A program made the translations under genes and the position numbers. The notes under the pieces are model-generated. The model saw only the letters and a list, made by a program, of their open reading frames with translations. It was not told where the DNA came from and searched no databases. 64,000 bases of DNA from JADKAV01 sp041393775 (lineage in GTDB: Bacteria > Actinomycetota > Actinomycetes > S36-B12 > UBA10799). The first letter of the stretch is position 1. Every line of letters begins with the position of its first letter. This document shows, in pieces, positions 32,396-40,401 of this stretch. Where the stretch lies: contig JAWKJM010000003.1 in assembly GCA_041393775.1 (NCBI GenBank), positions 310,001 to 374,000 on the forward strand. The letters are read 5' to 3'.

Positions 32396-33775
32396 GTGGA
32401 CGTTTCCCTGACATTCCTGGGCGCCGCCGGCACCGTGACGGGTAGCAAGTTCCTCGTCCGCACCGAGGATTCACAGATCCTGGTGGACGCCGGCCTGTTC
32501 CAGGGCCTCAAGCCCCTTCGCCGGCGGAACTGGGACCCACTGGGCTTCCCGGCGCCGGCACTCGACGCCGCCGTCGTCAGCCACGCCCATCTCGATCACT
32601 GCGGATACCTGCCCGCCCTCGTGCGGCAAGGGTTCAACGGTCCCATCCTGCTGACCGCCGACACTGCCGCGCTGACTGAGATCGTGCTGCGCGACAGCGC
32701 CAAACTGCAGGAGGAGGACGCCCGATACGCCGCCGCCCGCGGGTTCTCGAAGCACCGCAACCCGAAGCCCCTCTACGACTCCGACGACGTCGAGCGCACA
32801 TTGCCGTTGTTCCGGGTGGTGGACTTCGACCGACCGGTCGCGGCCACCGGCGAAATCGACATCCGGCTGTCAGCGGCAGGGCACATCCTGGGCTCGGCGT
32901 CGCCCGTGGTTCGCGTGGGGGATACCACCCTCGCGTTCAGCGGAGACCTCGGTCGCGCGAACCACCCCTTGCTCGGTCCCCCGGCGCCGCCGCCGGCTGC
33001 GACCGCGATCGTCGTGGAGTCGACCTACGGTGATCGGATCCACCCACCCGATCCGACCAGTGAACTCGCCGATGCGATCACGAGCACCGTTGAACGCGGG
33101 GGTTCGGTGGTGATCCCGGCGTTCGCCGTCGACCGCACCGAGTTGCTCCTGCTCGCGCTGGGCGATCTGCAGCGGGCCGGGCGCATCCCGCCGGTCCCGA
33201 TCCACGTCGACAGCCCGATGGCGCTGCGGGCGCTGGAGGTGTACCGCGCCGCGCTGCTCGGCGGTCACGCCGACCTGCGACCCGACCTTCCGGCGGACCT
33301 TCTCGATGCCCCCAACCTGCATGCCGCGCACACAGCGGCGCAGTCCGAGGCGCTCAACGATCCGGCCGTGCCGTCCATCATCATCTCGGCGTCCGGCATG
33401 GCAAGTGGCGGACGTGTCCTGCATCACCTGAAGCAGATGCTGCCCGACCCCCGCCACGCCGTGGTGATCGTCGGGTTCCAGGCCGTGGGCACTCGCGGCC
33501 GTGACCTCGTCGACGGTGCCGCCCAGGTCAAGATCCACGGCGAATACGTGCCGGTGAGGGCACAGGTCGTCGACATCGAGGGTTTCAGCGTGCATGCCGA
33601 CGCCGACGAACTGCTCGGGTGGCTGGGGTCCGCCCCGCAACCGCCGAAGGTGGTCTATGTCGTGCACGGTGAGCCGGCCGCATCTGCCGAGCTCGCCCGT
33701 CGGATAGGCACCGAGCTGGGATGGCTGGCAGTTGTCGCCCGGGACGGGGAGCGGGTACGGGTGCGCGCTGACTGA
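32396..33775 (+). CDS. MBL-fold beta-CASP RNA hydrolase
   Basis: A 459-residue metallo-beta-lactamase/beta-CASP enzyme related to CPSF-73/Ysh1. It has FLGAAGTVTGSKFLV, the zinc motif SHAHLDHCGYLP, the beta-CASP SAAGHILGSASP, ESTYGDR, HVDSPMA, ISASGMASGGRVLHHL and the C-terminal GFQAVGTRGR and FSVHADADELLGW. It probably cleaves or trims RNA in the cytoplasm. I chose GTG 32396 since the family begins at this point and a GACAAT element lies 6 nt upstream; ATG 32381 is an in-frame alternative. Confidence 0.9.
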   Translation: MDVSLTFLGAAGTVTGSKFLVRTEDSQILVDAGLFQGLKPLRRRNWDPLGFPAPALDAAVVSHAHLDHCGYLPALVRQGFNGPILLTADTAALTEIVLRDSAKLQEEDARYAAARGFSKHRNPKPLYDSDDVERTLPLFRVVDFDRPVAATGEIDIRLSAAGHILGSASPVVRVGDTTLAFSGDLGRANHPLLGPPAPPPAATAIVVESTYGDRIHPPDPTSELADAITSTVERGGSVVIPAFAVDRTELLLLALGDLQRAGRIPPVPIHVDSPMALRALEVYRAALLGGHADLRPDLPADLLDAPNLHAAHTAAQSEALNDPAVPSIIISASGMASGGRVLHHLKQMLPDPRHAVVIVGFQAVGTRGRDLVDGAAQVKIHGEYVPVRAQVVDIEGFSVHADADELLGWLGSAPQPPKVVYVVHGEPAASAELARRIGTELGWLAVVARDGERVRVRAD

Positions 33776-33887
33776 ACCGGAGCCTCCTCCCAGTCGGCCC
33801 GACCCCCTGTCGACGGACGGCGGATGCTGGTCGAGCACGGCCGATCCGTGGGCCCAGCGCGCCTGCGACCGGGCCCGGGCCCGGGCC

Positions 33888-34033
33888 TTTGTGACGAAGG
33901 TGCGGGCACCCGCAGGCGCTCTGTCACGAAGGTGCGCGCGCCACGCCGACAGGACCCAGCACCTTCGTCACAAACGGGGTCCACGCCCAGCACCTTCGTC
34001 ACAAACCGGGTCCAGGCCCAGCACCTTCGTCGC
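33888..34033. repeat. TTTGTGACGAAGGTGC palindrome cluster with 31-bp tandem units (copy D)
   Basis: Forward motifs at 33888-33903 and about 33922-33935 are followed by three inverted copies, the first GCACCTTCGTCACAAA at 33959-33974, a perfect 16-bp partner of the first forward motif. The inverted copies recur every 31 nt with similar flanks (units from 33957, 33988 and 34019; the third is shortened). The gene-free stretch 33776-34111 contains only this and GGGCCC-rich sequence. Confidence 0.85.
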
Positions 34034-34111
34034 TCGCGGTTGCGCACCGGGGTCCCGGCGGGCGCCTCACAAGCCGCATCCATCCGCTTGCCCCACCGAA
34101 TGCCGGCTGCA

Positions 34112-34888
34112 TCAGTGCGACAGCGCGCTGGGCTCCTCGACGTGGGTCAGGCGGCCGTCGAGGATCTCGAAGACCCGGTCGGTGTACTGGACCATCCGCA
34201 GGTCGTGGGTCACCATGATCCCGGTCTTGCCCCGCTGCCTGATCTCGCGCGCCAGAAGTTCGACGACTTGCCGGCCAAGTTTCGTGTCCAGTGCGGCGGT
34301 GGGCTCGTCCACGAGGATCAGATCGGGGTCGTTCATCAACGCCCGCCCGATCGCCACGCGCTGGCGCTCGCCGCCGGACAACTGCTCAGGCACGTTCTTC
34401 GCCCGCCGGCTCAGTTCCAGCTCTTCGAGCAGTTGATCAGCGCGCCGGTGCGCCTCCTTGCGCCCGATCCGTTTCTGCAGCGTCGACACGTAGAGAAGGT
34501 TCTCGCGCGCGGTCAAGAACGGTACGAGGTTGGCGGATTGGAACACGAACCCGACCCGCTGCGCGCGGAACCGGGTGAGCTCGCGCTTGGACAGGGAGGC
34601 CACATCGGTGCCTGCCAGCGTGATCGACCCGGCGGTCGGTGACAACAACCCGCCGATCATCGAGATCAGGGTGGTCTTGCCCGATCCGGAGGGTCCGAGC
34701 AGAGCGACGAACTCGCCCTGGTCAACCGCCATGGTCGCGTCTGCCACTGCGTGCACTTCCGTGTCGCCTGAGCGATAGGTCTTGGTCAGCTTCTCCACCC
34801 GCAGAATGGCCCCGGTGTGCGATCCGGCGTCCGCGATCGGGTCGAGCCCGGGCGTGTCCGGATGGGCAGGCACGAAGTCGTCGTTCAC
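34112..34888 (-). CDS. ABC transporter ATP-binding protein (MacB/LolD type)
   Basis: A 258-residue ATPase. After about 25 variable residues comes ILRVEKLTKTY, Walker A LLGPSGSGKTTL, Q-loop FVFQSANL, signature LSGGERQRVAIGRAL, Walker B LILVDEPTAALD and the switch histidine in IMVTHDLRM. This is the subfamily that pairs with FtsX/MacB-type permeases for export of peptides, lipids or drugs. It overlaps the first permease by 4 nt (ATGA) and completes a three-gene exporter operon. Confidence 0.93.
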   Translation of the reverse strand: MNDDFVPAHPDTPGLDPIADAGSHTGAILRVEKLTKTYRSGDTEVHAVADATMAVDQGEFVALLGPSGSGKTTLISMIGGLLSPTAGSITLAGTDVASLSKRELTRFRAQRVGFVFQSANLVPFLTARENLLYVSTLQKRIGRKEAHRRADQLLEELELSRRAKNVPEQLSGGERQRVAIGRALMNDPDLILVDEPTAALDTKLGRQVVELLAREIRQRGKTGIMVTHDLRMVQYTDRVFEILDGRLTHVEEPSALSH

Positions 34889-35991
34889 AGCGATCCTCCG
34901 ATGGCGGTTGCGGGGTCGATCTGGGCGATCCGGCGCAGGGAGAACACCGCTCCCACCACGCCGGCCACGAGGGTGAAGACGGCAGTGGTGGCCAGAGTCT
35001 GGGGCCGGAACAGCGTGGGTACCTCGGGCGGCGCGAGGGCGCCCAGTCCGCGGGAGGCCATGGCGCCGATCAGAACACCGATGGCCGAGGCGATCACCGC
35101 CTGGACGACGACACCCAGGCCCAGTCTGCTCGTGGGCGTGCCCAGCGCCTTCATCGCAGCGAACAACTCCCGCTTCTCCAGCACGATCAGCGCGAAGAAA
35201 AGCGCCACCACCAGGGCTGCGACGGCCAACGCGGTGTAGATGATCGAGTTCAAGGTCGACTTCTGCTGCTCTACGCCCGGGATGGCCAGACCCGTCGCCT
35301 CCGCGCTCAGGACCGTGAGGTCACCGGTCTCGGACTGAATCTGCTCGGCGGTCACCCCCGGCACGGCTTCGATCGCGACGGCGTTCACGTCGTCGACGAC
35401 GCCGGTGAACTCGGGGCGGACCTCGTTGCGCATCAGGCGCCACGTCTCGATGGACGTCCATACCGTCGGCTGCAGTTGGTACCGGGAGTCACCGACCACA
35501 CCGACGACCTCGGCCATCTGGCCACCGACGCTGATCGAATCGCCGAGAACGACTCCGTCGTCGATCAACTGCTGGTCGACCGCGGCCACGCCGTTCTCGC
35601 CCACGCCCGGGAGCCGTCCATCCACGAGGGCTGTCGGCACGCCCACGCCTGCGGGATCGACGCCGAAGACCGCCACGTCGTACTCGCCCGACGGCGTCGA
35701 TCCCGCGGTCAAGAGGACTCCGACCCCGCTGGCCCTGGCAACGCCGGGGGCCCGCCGGACCTCCTGCACTTGCGCGGGAGTCATGCTAGAGCGGATGAGG
35801 GAGCCTTTCGCGTCCGGGCTGAAGGCGTAGGCCGTCGCGTTGGTGGAACGGATCGCTCCGGTCGCCCCGAAGAACAGACCGTCGGAGAGCGCGCCGAGAG
35901 TCAGCACCAGGAACACAATCAGGGACAACGCCGCGATGATGGAGGCGAACCGGCCGCGCCCCCGCCGGATCTCGTTGAGGGCCAGCATCAT
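34885..35991 (-). CDS. ABC transporter permease, MacB/FtsX-like
   Basis: A 368-residue permease. One N-terminal membrane helix (FASIIAALSLIVFLVLTLGAL) is followed by an extracytoplasmic domain of about 200 residues (MacB periplasmic-core-like) and three C-terminal helices. The end motif FSLRRIAQIDPATAIGG is the coupling region contacting the ATPase. It overlaps both operon neighbours by 4 nt. A paralogue of the same topology is next upstream; the two probably form a heterodimer. Confidence 0.9.
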   Translation of the reverse strand: MMLALNEIRRGRGRFASIIAALSLIVFLVLTLGALSDGLFFGATGAIRSTNATAYAFSPDAKGSLIRSSMTPAQVQEVRRAPGVARASGVGVLLTAGSTPSGEYDVAVFGVDPAGVGVPTALVDGRLPGVGENGVAAVDQQLIDDGVVLGDSISVGGQMAEVVGVVGDSRYQLQPTVWTSIETWRLMRNEVRPEFTGVVDDVNAVAIEAVPGVTAEQIQSETGDLTVLSAEATGLAIPGVEQQKSTLNSIIYTALAVAALVVALFFALIVLEKRELFAAMKALGTPTSRLGLGVVVQAVIASAIGVLIGAMASRGLGALAPPEVPTLFRPQTLATTAVFTLVAGVVGAVFSLRRIAQIDPATAIGGSL

Positions 35992-37079
35992 CGCGCACCG
36001 GCCGCGGTGAAGGGATCGATCCTCGATATCCGGCGGATGCTGAGCAGTCCGGCGCCCAGCGAGAAGACGAGCACGGCTGCCACCGTCGCGAGCACCAACG
36101 CCGGTGACAGTGACACGGGGATCCCGGAGTTCAGCGCGCGCACTGCGAGCAGCGTCAGCGCGACAGCGATGGCCGAAGCGAGCAGAACCACCACTGTGAT
36201 CTGCATCGCCACGACAGCCGACAGCCTGCCGCTGCCAGCACCGATGGCCCGCAACAAGGTGAAGGACTTCATCTTCTGGACAGTCAGGATGAGGAAGAAG
36301 AAGCCGATCACGACGATCCCAATGATGAACGTCAGCCCCACGAGGATGCTGAACGTCTGCGAGATGGACGCGACGCCCGGGATCAGTGCAACGGCCTCAT
36401 CGCGGGTGTAGGCCTTCGTCCCGGGCAGGGCCCGGTCGAGGTTACCGACGACTGCTTCGGGTCCGCTCTCGGTGGTCACGGCCACCGCATTGACAGGCAC
36501 GAACGGGACGTTCGGGTTGGCTGCCCGCACGATCCGGCCGTAGAGGGCCTCGGTGACGTATGCGGTGGGCGAGGCGCTGAACTGCGAGCCCCGCAGCAGG
36601 CCCACCACGGTGGCCCGCTCACCGGCGGCGGTGAGTTCGAGGGTGTCCCCGAGCGCGTATCCCCCGCCGTCCATGGCCACCTCGTCTGCGTTGCCAGGCA
36701 GTCGCCCCTCAACCAGTCCGGTCGGGGCACCTGGTCGCCCGGGCTCGAAGCCGAACACCTGCAGGTCCTCGGACCCGTCCTTCAGGGCCGCCGATGTGGT
36801 GAGCACCGAGATCGGCCCTGCGGCGCTGACACCGTCGACCCGGGCCACCCGCGCGACCATCCCGGGCTCGAGCCGGGAGGCCTGCACGTTGTCGCGGGCC
36901 GACGCTGCGTAGACCAGCAGGTCGGCATCGACGCTCTTGATCGCTCCGGTGATCGAGTTCACCAATGCGCTGGACAGCGTTGTCAGCAGGAGCACCAGGA
37001 ACACGAGCAGGGATACGGCTCCGGCGAGCAGTCCGAAGCGCAACTTGGACCGGCGCATCTCGATCAGTGCCAGACTCAC
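35988..37079 (-). CDS. ABC transporter permease, MacB/FtsX-like
   Basis: A 363-residue paralogue of the downstream permease: an N-terminal helix (LLAGAVSLLVFLVLLLTTL), a large outside domain with QVFGFEPG and GLVEGRLPG, three C-terminal helices and the ending LLSIRRISRIDPFTAAGAR. I chose the GTG at 37079 because GGAGG lies 5 nt upstream; the ORF's 18-codon extension lacks an RBS. It is first gene of the exporter operon and divergent from MarR, which likely controls it from the AT-rich gap 37080-37203. Confidence 0.9.
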   Translation of the reverse strand: MSLALIEMRRSKLRFGLLAGAVSLLVFLVLLLTTLSSALVNSITGAIKSVDADLLVYAASARDNVQASRLEPGMVARVARVDGVSAAGPISVLTTSAALKDGSEDLQVFGFEPGRPGAPTGLVEGRLPGNADEVAMDGGGYALGDTLELTAAGERATVVGLLRGSQFSASPTAYVTEALYGRIVRAANPNVPFVPVNAVAVTTESGPEAVVGNLDRALPGTKAYTRDEAVALIPGVASISQTFSILVGLTFIIGIVVIGFFFLILTVQKMKSFTLLRAIGAGSGRLSAVVAMQITVVVLLASAIAVALTLLAVRALNSGIPVSLSPALVLATVAAVLVFSLGAGLLSIRRISRIDPFTAAGAR

Positions 37080-37203
37080 AGGAACCTCCGGATGCACGAG
37101 TGCGGCTTCGGCTCTACCGTCGAGATGGACCAAGTCACGAAGCCAAAATTACTTCTTGTCCTGATAGTCAGCAACCTGAGAAATTCGGCGCTAGTGTGGG
37201 TCG

Positions 37204-37659
37204 GTGCCCGCAGCCCCCCCGATCGAGCAGTGGCCGCTCAGCCGGCTGCTCATCACCGCGGGCCGACTGGTCGAGCGTGACATCGCCCGCGAACTGCGCC
37301 CCTATCACCTCAGCCACGCGAGTCTCTCAGTCCTGTCGCTAGTGCAGGGGCAGCCGTTGTCGCAGCGGGCGCTTGCCCAGGCAACACGTGTCGAAGAGCA
37401 GACGGTCAGCCAGACCGTGGACCGGCTCGAGCGGATGGGGTTGGTCACCCGGGAGAAGGACCCGGCCGACAGGCGGCGGTTCATGATCACGGTCAGCGCG
37501 GCGGGTGCCGCAGTTTTGCGCCGCGCAGCCGGCAAGGACCACGCCGAGCAGGCACTCAGGGACTTGCCCGAGGCCGAACACCTGCGTTCGTCCCTGCTCA
37601 CGTTGCTCCGGCGGTTCGACGCAGAGGATCTCGTTGCAGCTGCAGAGCCGCAGGCGTAG
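37204..37659 (+). CDS. MarR-family transcriptional regulator
   Basis: A 151-residue winged-helix regulator: LSHASLSVLSLVQGQPLSQRALAQATRVEEQTVSQTVDRLERMGLVTREKDPADRRRF is the DNA-binding core with the DPADRR wing. The GTG start has TAGTGT 6 nt upstream (leaderless). It is divergent from the MacB-type exporter, the usual layout for a repressor that responds to an exported substrate. No clear operator palindrome was found in the gap. Confidence 0.9.
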   Translation: MPAAPPIEQWPLSRLLITAGRLVERDIARELRPYHLSHASLSVLSLVQGQPLSQRALAQATRVEEQTVSQTVDRLERMGLVTREKDPADRRRFMITVSAAGAAVLRRAAGKDHAEQALRDLPEAEHLRSSLLTLLRRFDAEDLVAAAEPQA

Positions 37660-37727
37660 GCACGCAACCAGCCGGGTTCGTCGGATTGGCAATCCTCCCG
37701 GCCGGCGGAATCCACCGGCGGACCACG

Positions 37728-37846
37728 TTCGTGACGAAGTTGCTGGGGCATCCTCCCGCCGTGTTAGAAGGTGCGCACCGCGCGCATCCGCGACCGCTCA
37801 ACTTCGTGACAATCCGGATCCGGACCCCCGCAACTTCGTCACAAGG
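37728..37846. repeat. TTCGTGACGAAGTTGC palindrome cluster (copy E)
   Basis: Forward motifs at about 37728-37743 and 37764-37776 (the second degenerate, GTTAGAAGGTGC) are followed by inverted CAACTTCGTGACA (about 37799) and CAACTTCGTCACAA (about 37831). It lies between the convergent MarR and yaaA genes, so either gene may use it as a terminator. Confidence 0.78.
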
Positions 37847-37869
37847 GCCGCTTCAGACCGCCCCGGTCC

Positions 37870-38616
37870 TCAGTCCCGTCGCCACACGTCGAGGCGTGCC
37901 CCCGCGAGTTCGGCGCGCCAACCGACCTCCCGCAGGACGTCGACCAGATCATCAGGTTTGCCGGGGTTTGTAGGCATCGTGGCCCAGACCCTGGCGACCT
38001 CGCCCTTGGTCGCCTTGTTGAAGTGACTGACCGCGGTCCGCTGTCCGGAGGGGCCGTCCTGCCACACCTTCACCGTCACTGAGTCGGGTGGCAGCCCGAC
38101 CATCGACGAGTACGGCGAGGACAACATGTCGACCACCAGCCCCGGGTGGCGTGCCACCGTTGCGGATACGGCGGACCGCCAGAAGCCCGGCAGCGGACCG
38201 ATGCCGGGAAGCCGCGCGGCGCCTGAAAGGCGATAGGCGCAGATCCGATCAGGCGGACTCAGCAACCCGAAGAGCGCCGACACAATCCCGATCCGACGAT
38301 TCGCCCGCCGCAACTCCAGCCCCCGAAGGCTCGCGAAATCCAGCGCCGCATACAGCACGCCGGTGTAGATCGAACTCGCCGGCGCAGTCGCAGCGCCGGA
38401 CAGGCCCGCATTCTGCGCCACGAGGTCGAACTGGGTGGGACCGAGGTCCAGCGCCTCGATGGCGTCGGCAGGAGTGTCCCGGCACAGGACCTCCAAGGCG
38501 CTCAACACCTGCTCACGCAGCGGGGTCAGCTCCGGGTGGCTCAGCGTCGACAGATCCAGCGACTTGCCCCGCCGTGGTGGCCGTTTCGACTCCGAAGGCG
38601 GCAGCAGGATCAGCAC
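37870..38616 (-). CDS. yaaA: Peroxide stress protein YaaA (DUF328/UPF0246)
   Basis: A 248-residue protein with the family opening MLILLPPSESK, SSIYTGVLYAALDF, ALFGLLSPPDRICAYRL (the conserved GL-x-P-D-x-I-x-YRL) and a C-terminal VSHFNKATKGEVAR (usually HFNK-x-x-KG). YaaA limits free iron and DNA damage during peroxide stress in E. coli. Its neighbour upstream on the same strand, 12 nt away, is the FUSC-like membrane protein, which suggests one transcript. Confidence 0.92.
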   Translation of the reverse strand: MLILLPPSESKRPPRRGKSLDLSTLSHPELTPLREQVLSALEVLCRDTPADAIEALDLGPTQFDLVAQNAGLSGAATAPASSIYTGVLYAALDFASLRGLELRRANRRIGIVSALFGLLSPPDRICAYRLSGAARLPGIGPLPGFWRSAVSATVARHPGLVVDMLSSPYSSMVGLPPDSVTVKVWQDGPSGQRTAVSHFNKATKGEVARVWATMPTNPGKPDDLVDVLREVGWRAELAGARLDVWRRD

Positions 38617-38628
38617 AGGGACATCGTG

Positions 38629-39573
38629 TCAGCCGTTGCTGCTCGGGCCGGACGAGGCAGGGGTCGCGTCACGGGCCAGTGCCAAGGAGACCACGCCGCC
38701 GATGACCGCGGCTCCGACGGTGTACAGCACGCGCAGGCCGTCCATCGAAAGGGTGTCGTCGACTGCGCCGGAACTGACGAGAAAGACCACCAGAGGCGTA
38801 CTGAATGTCACCTGCAGCACGTAGTTCTGCTCCATCGCGTAGGCCAGTACAAGAGTCAGACACAAGGCCGCGAAAACCACCTGCAGGGGCCTGGGCAGCG
38901 GTGACAGGGCAGCAGCCACGACCGCGCCGACAAGCGTGCCGACGACCCGTCGCCGGTTCTTGACCAACGATTCGGTCGCATAGGGCCGCAGCACGATCGC
39001 TAGGGTCATCACGAGCCAGTACGACTTGGGCCACAGGTAATGAACTGCGACGGCGGCCGCGCCCCCGCACGCCACCGCCATCACCACCGCGTGCCGGACC
39101 GCGACTTCCCATGGAACAGGTTGCGGGTCGAGATGCACCTTGAGCAGGGTCACCACCACGACCACGTATATGCCCACTGCCGCGATCACCGCGGCGACCG
39201 CCCAGGGTGACTGTTGCGGCGGGGAAAGGGCGAGCACCGAGGCCACGATCGGAGCGACCCCGTAGACCCCGGCGGAGAACCGGCTCATCAGCCCGGCCAG
39301 TAGGCACGTCGCCACCACGACACTGACGACCGCTACCGGGTGTCCGTAGGAGGCAGTCGCCAGGAGACCAGTCAATGCCACACCGGCTAACAACAACGCA
39401 CTCTGGCGGAGGTCGCAGAATACAACGGCCGTCACAGTGAGCAGCCCCATCGTCGCCGCCAGAATGGCACCGCCACCGGCCAACAGGACGGCAGCAACCA
39501 GAGGGACGATCAGGACGCCGGCTATCTTCGCGCCGGTCAGCATGGCCCTGGTGGGCGGCAAGGCAGTACTCAT
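38629..39573 (-). CDS. FUSC-family membrane protein (fusaric acid resistance-like)
   Basis: A 314-residue protein with eight or so hydrophobic segments arranged as two repeats, matching the integral-membrane half of FUSC/aromatic-acid exporter-like proteins. The conserved link is YWLVMTLAIVLRPYATES followed by RRRVVGTLVGAVVAA (R-x3-GT-x2-G). The start is uncertain: ATG 39573 (MSTALPP) is preferred and ATG 39606 is in frame. It is divergent from the exonuclease gene and lies upstream of yaaA. Confidence 0.8.
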   Translation of the reverse strand: MSTALPPTRAMLTGAKIAGVLIVPLVAAVLLAGGGAILAATMGLLTVTAVVFCDLRQSALLLAGVALTGLLATASYGHPVAVVSVVVATCLLAGLMSRFSAGVYGVAPIVASVLALSPPQQSPWAVAAVIAAVGIYVVVVVTLLKVHLDPQPVPWEVAVRHAVVMAVACGGAAAVAVHYLWPKSYWLVMTLAIVLRPYATESLVKNRRRVVGTLVGAVVAAALSPLPRPLQVVFAALCLTLVLAYAMEQNYVLQVTFSTPLVVFLVSSGAVDDTLSMDGLRVLYTVGAAVIGGVVSLALARDATPASSGPSSNG

Positions 39574-39729
39574 CTGCGACGAGCCTGCCACAGGGGCCAC
39601 CGGCATGGCGAGATGGCCGACCCGCGCGGGCGACTGCCTGCCATCGCTCTGGCACCATCGCTGGGGATGATCCCGGCCGCCGATGTCGTACCCCCCGCCT
39701 ACGGTCTGGGCAACAGATTGGAGTGGGGG

Positions 39730-40371
39730 ATGTTCACTTACCCGGTGCCGAACGGAAGGCACACGCATGAAGATGCCGGATACGCCGTCATCGACCTGGA
39801 GACCACTGGATTCAACGCCCGTGGCCAGGACCGGATCGTCGAGATCGCGATCGTCCGCGTCGACGCCGCCGGCCGGGAACTGGGGACCTACGAGACCCTG
39901 GTCGATCCGGGCCGATCGACCGGTCCGGAATCGGTGCACCGGATCACCGACGCCATGGTCAGCGGAGCACCCCGGTTCGCCGAGATAGCCGGATCGTTGC
40001 TGGCGTGGCTGGAGGGCGTGGTGATCGTGGCACACAACGCGCAATTCGAGGACGCTTTCTTGAGCGCGGAGTTCGAACGCGCCGGACTGCGGGTGCCTGA
40101 GTTGCCGGCGCTGGACACCCTGCCGCTGGCACAGGCGAGAGTGCCCACCCGCGATCACAGACTGGCGACCGTGTGTGCGTGGGCGGGAGTCCGCATCGAC
40201 GGCGCCCACACCGCCCTCGGTGATGCCCGAGCCACCGCCCAGATGCTTCCCCCGCTGCTGCGGGCCTCCCCAAAGCGCCGTACCTGGAACACCGCACTGC
40301 GCGGACTTGGTGGGGCGATGGGTGGGCGCTACCTGCCGCGCACTGCGGTGGAACACGCCCTCACGGCCTAG
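39730..40371 (+). CDS. DEDDh 3'-5' exonuclease (DnaQ-like)
   Basis: A 213-residue exonuclease. ExoI is AVIDLETTGFN (D, E), ExoII is VAHNAQFEDAFL (H-x-A-x-FD-type with E here), and ExoIII is HTALGDARAT (H-x4-D). It could proofread for DNA polymerase III or process other DNA/RNA ends. The ATG at 39730 has GGAG 6 nt upstream; ATGs at 39667 and 39613 are in frame but lie outside the domain. It is divergent from the FUSC gene and 30 nt before the P-type ATPase. Confidence 0.86.
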   Translation: MFTYPVPNGRHTHEDAGYAVIDLETTGFNARGQDRIVEIAIVRVDAAGRELGTYETLVDPGRSTGPESVHRITDAMVSGAPRFAEIAGSLLAWLEGVVIVAHNAQFEDAFLSAEFERAGLRVPELPALDTLPLAQARVPTRDHRLATVCAWAGVRIDGAHTALGDARATAQMLPPLLRASPKRRTWNTALRGLGGAMGGRYLPRTAVEHALTA

Positions 40372-40401
40372 CCGGGGTCTACCCTGGGGGTACCGGATGG
40401 G

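Noticed and set aside
33888..34033. Possible CRISPR array
   Set aside because: Only three 31-nt units, contiguous without unique spacers, and no cas genes; the unit is an arm of the extragenic palindrome.
37080..37203. MarR operator palindrome
   Set aside because: The gap is AT-rich and a binding site is expected, but I could not find a convincing inverted repeat.
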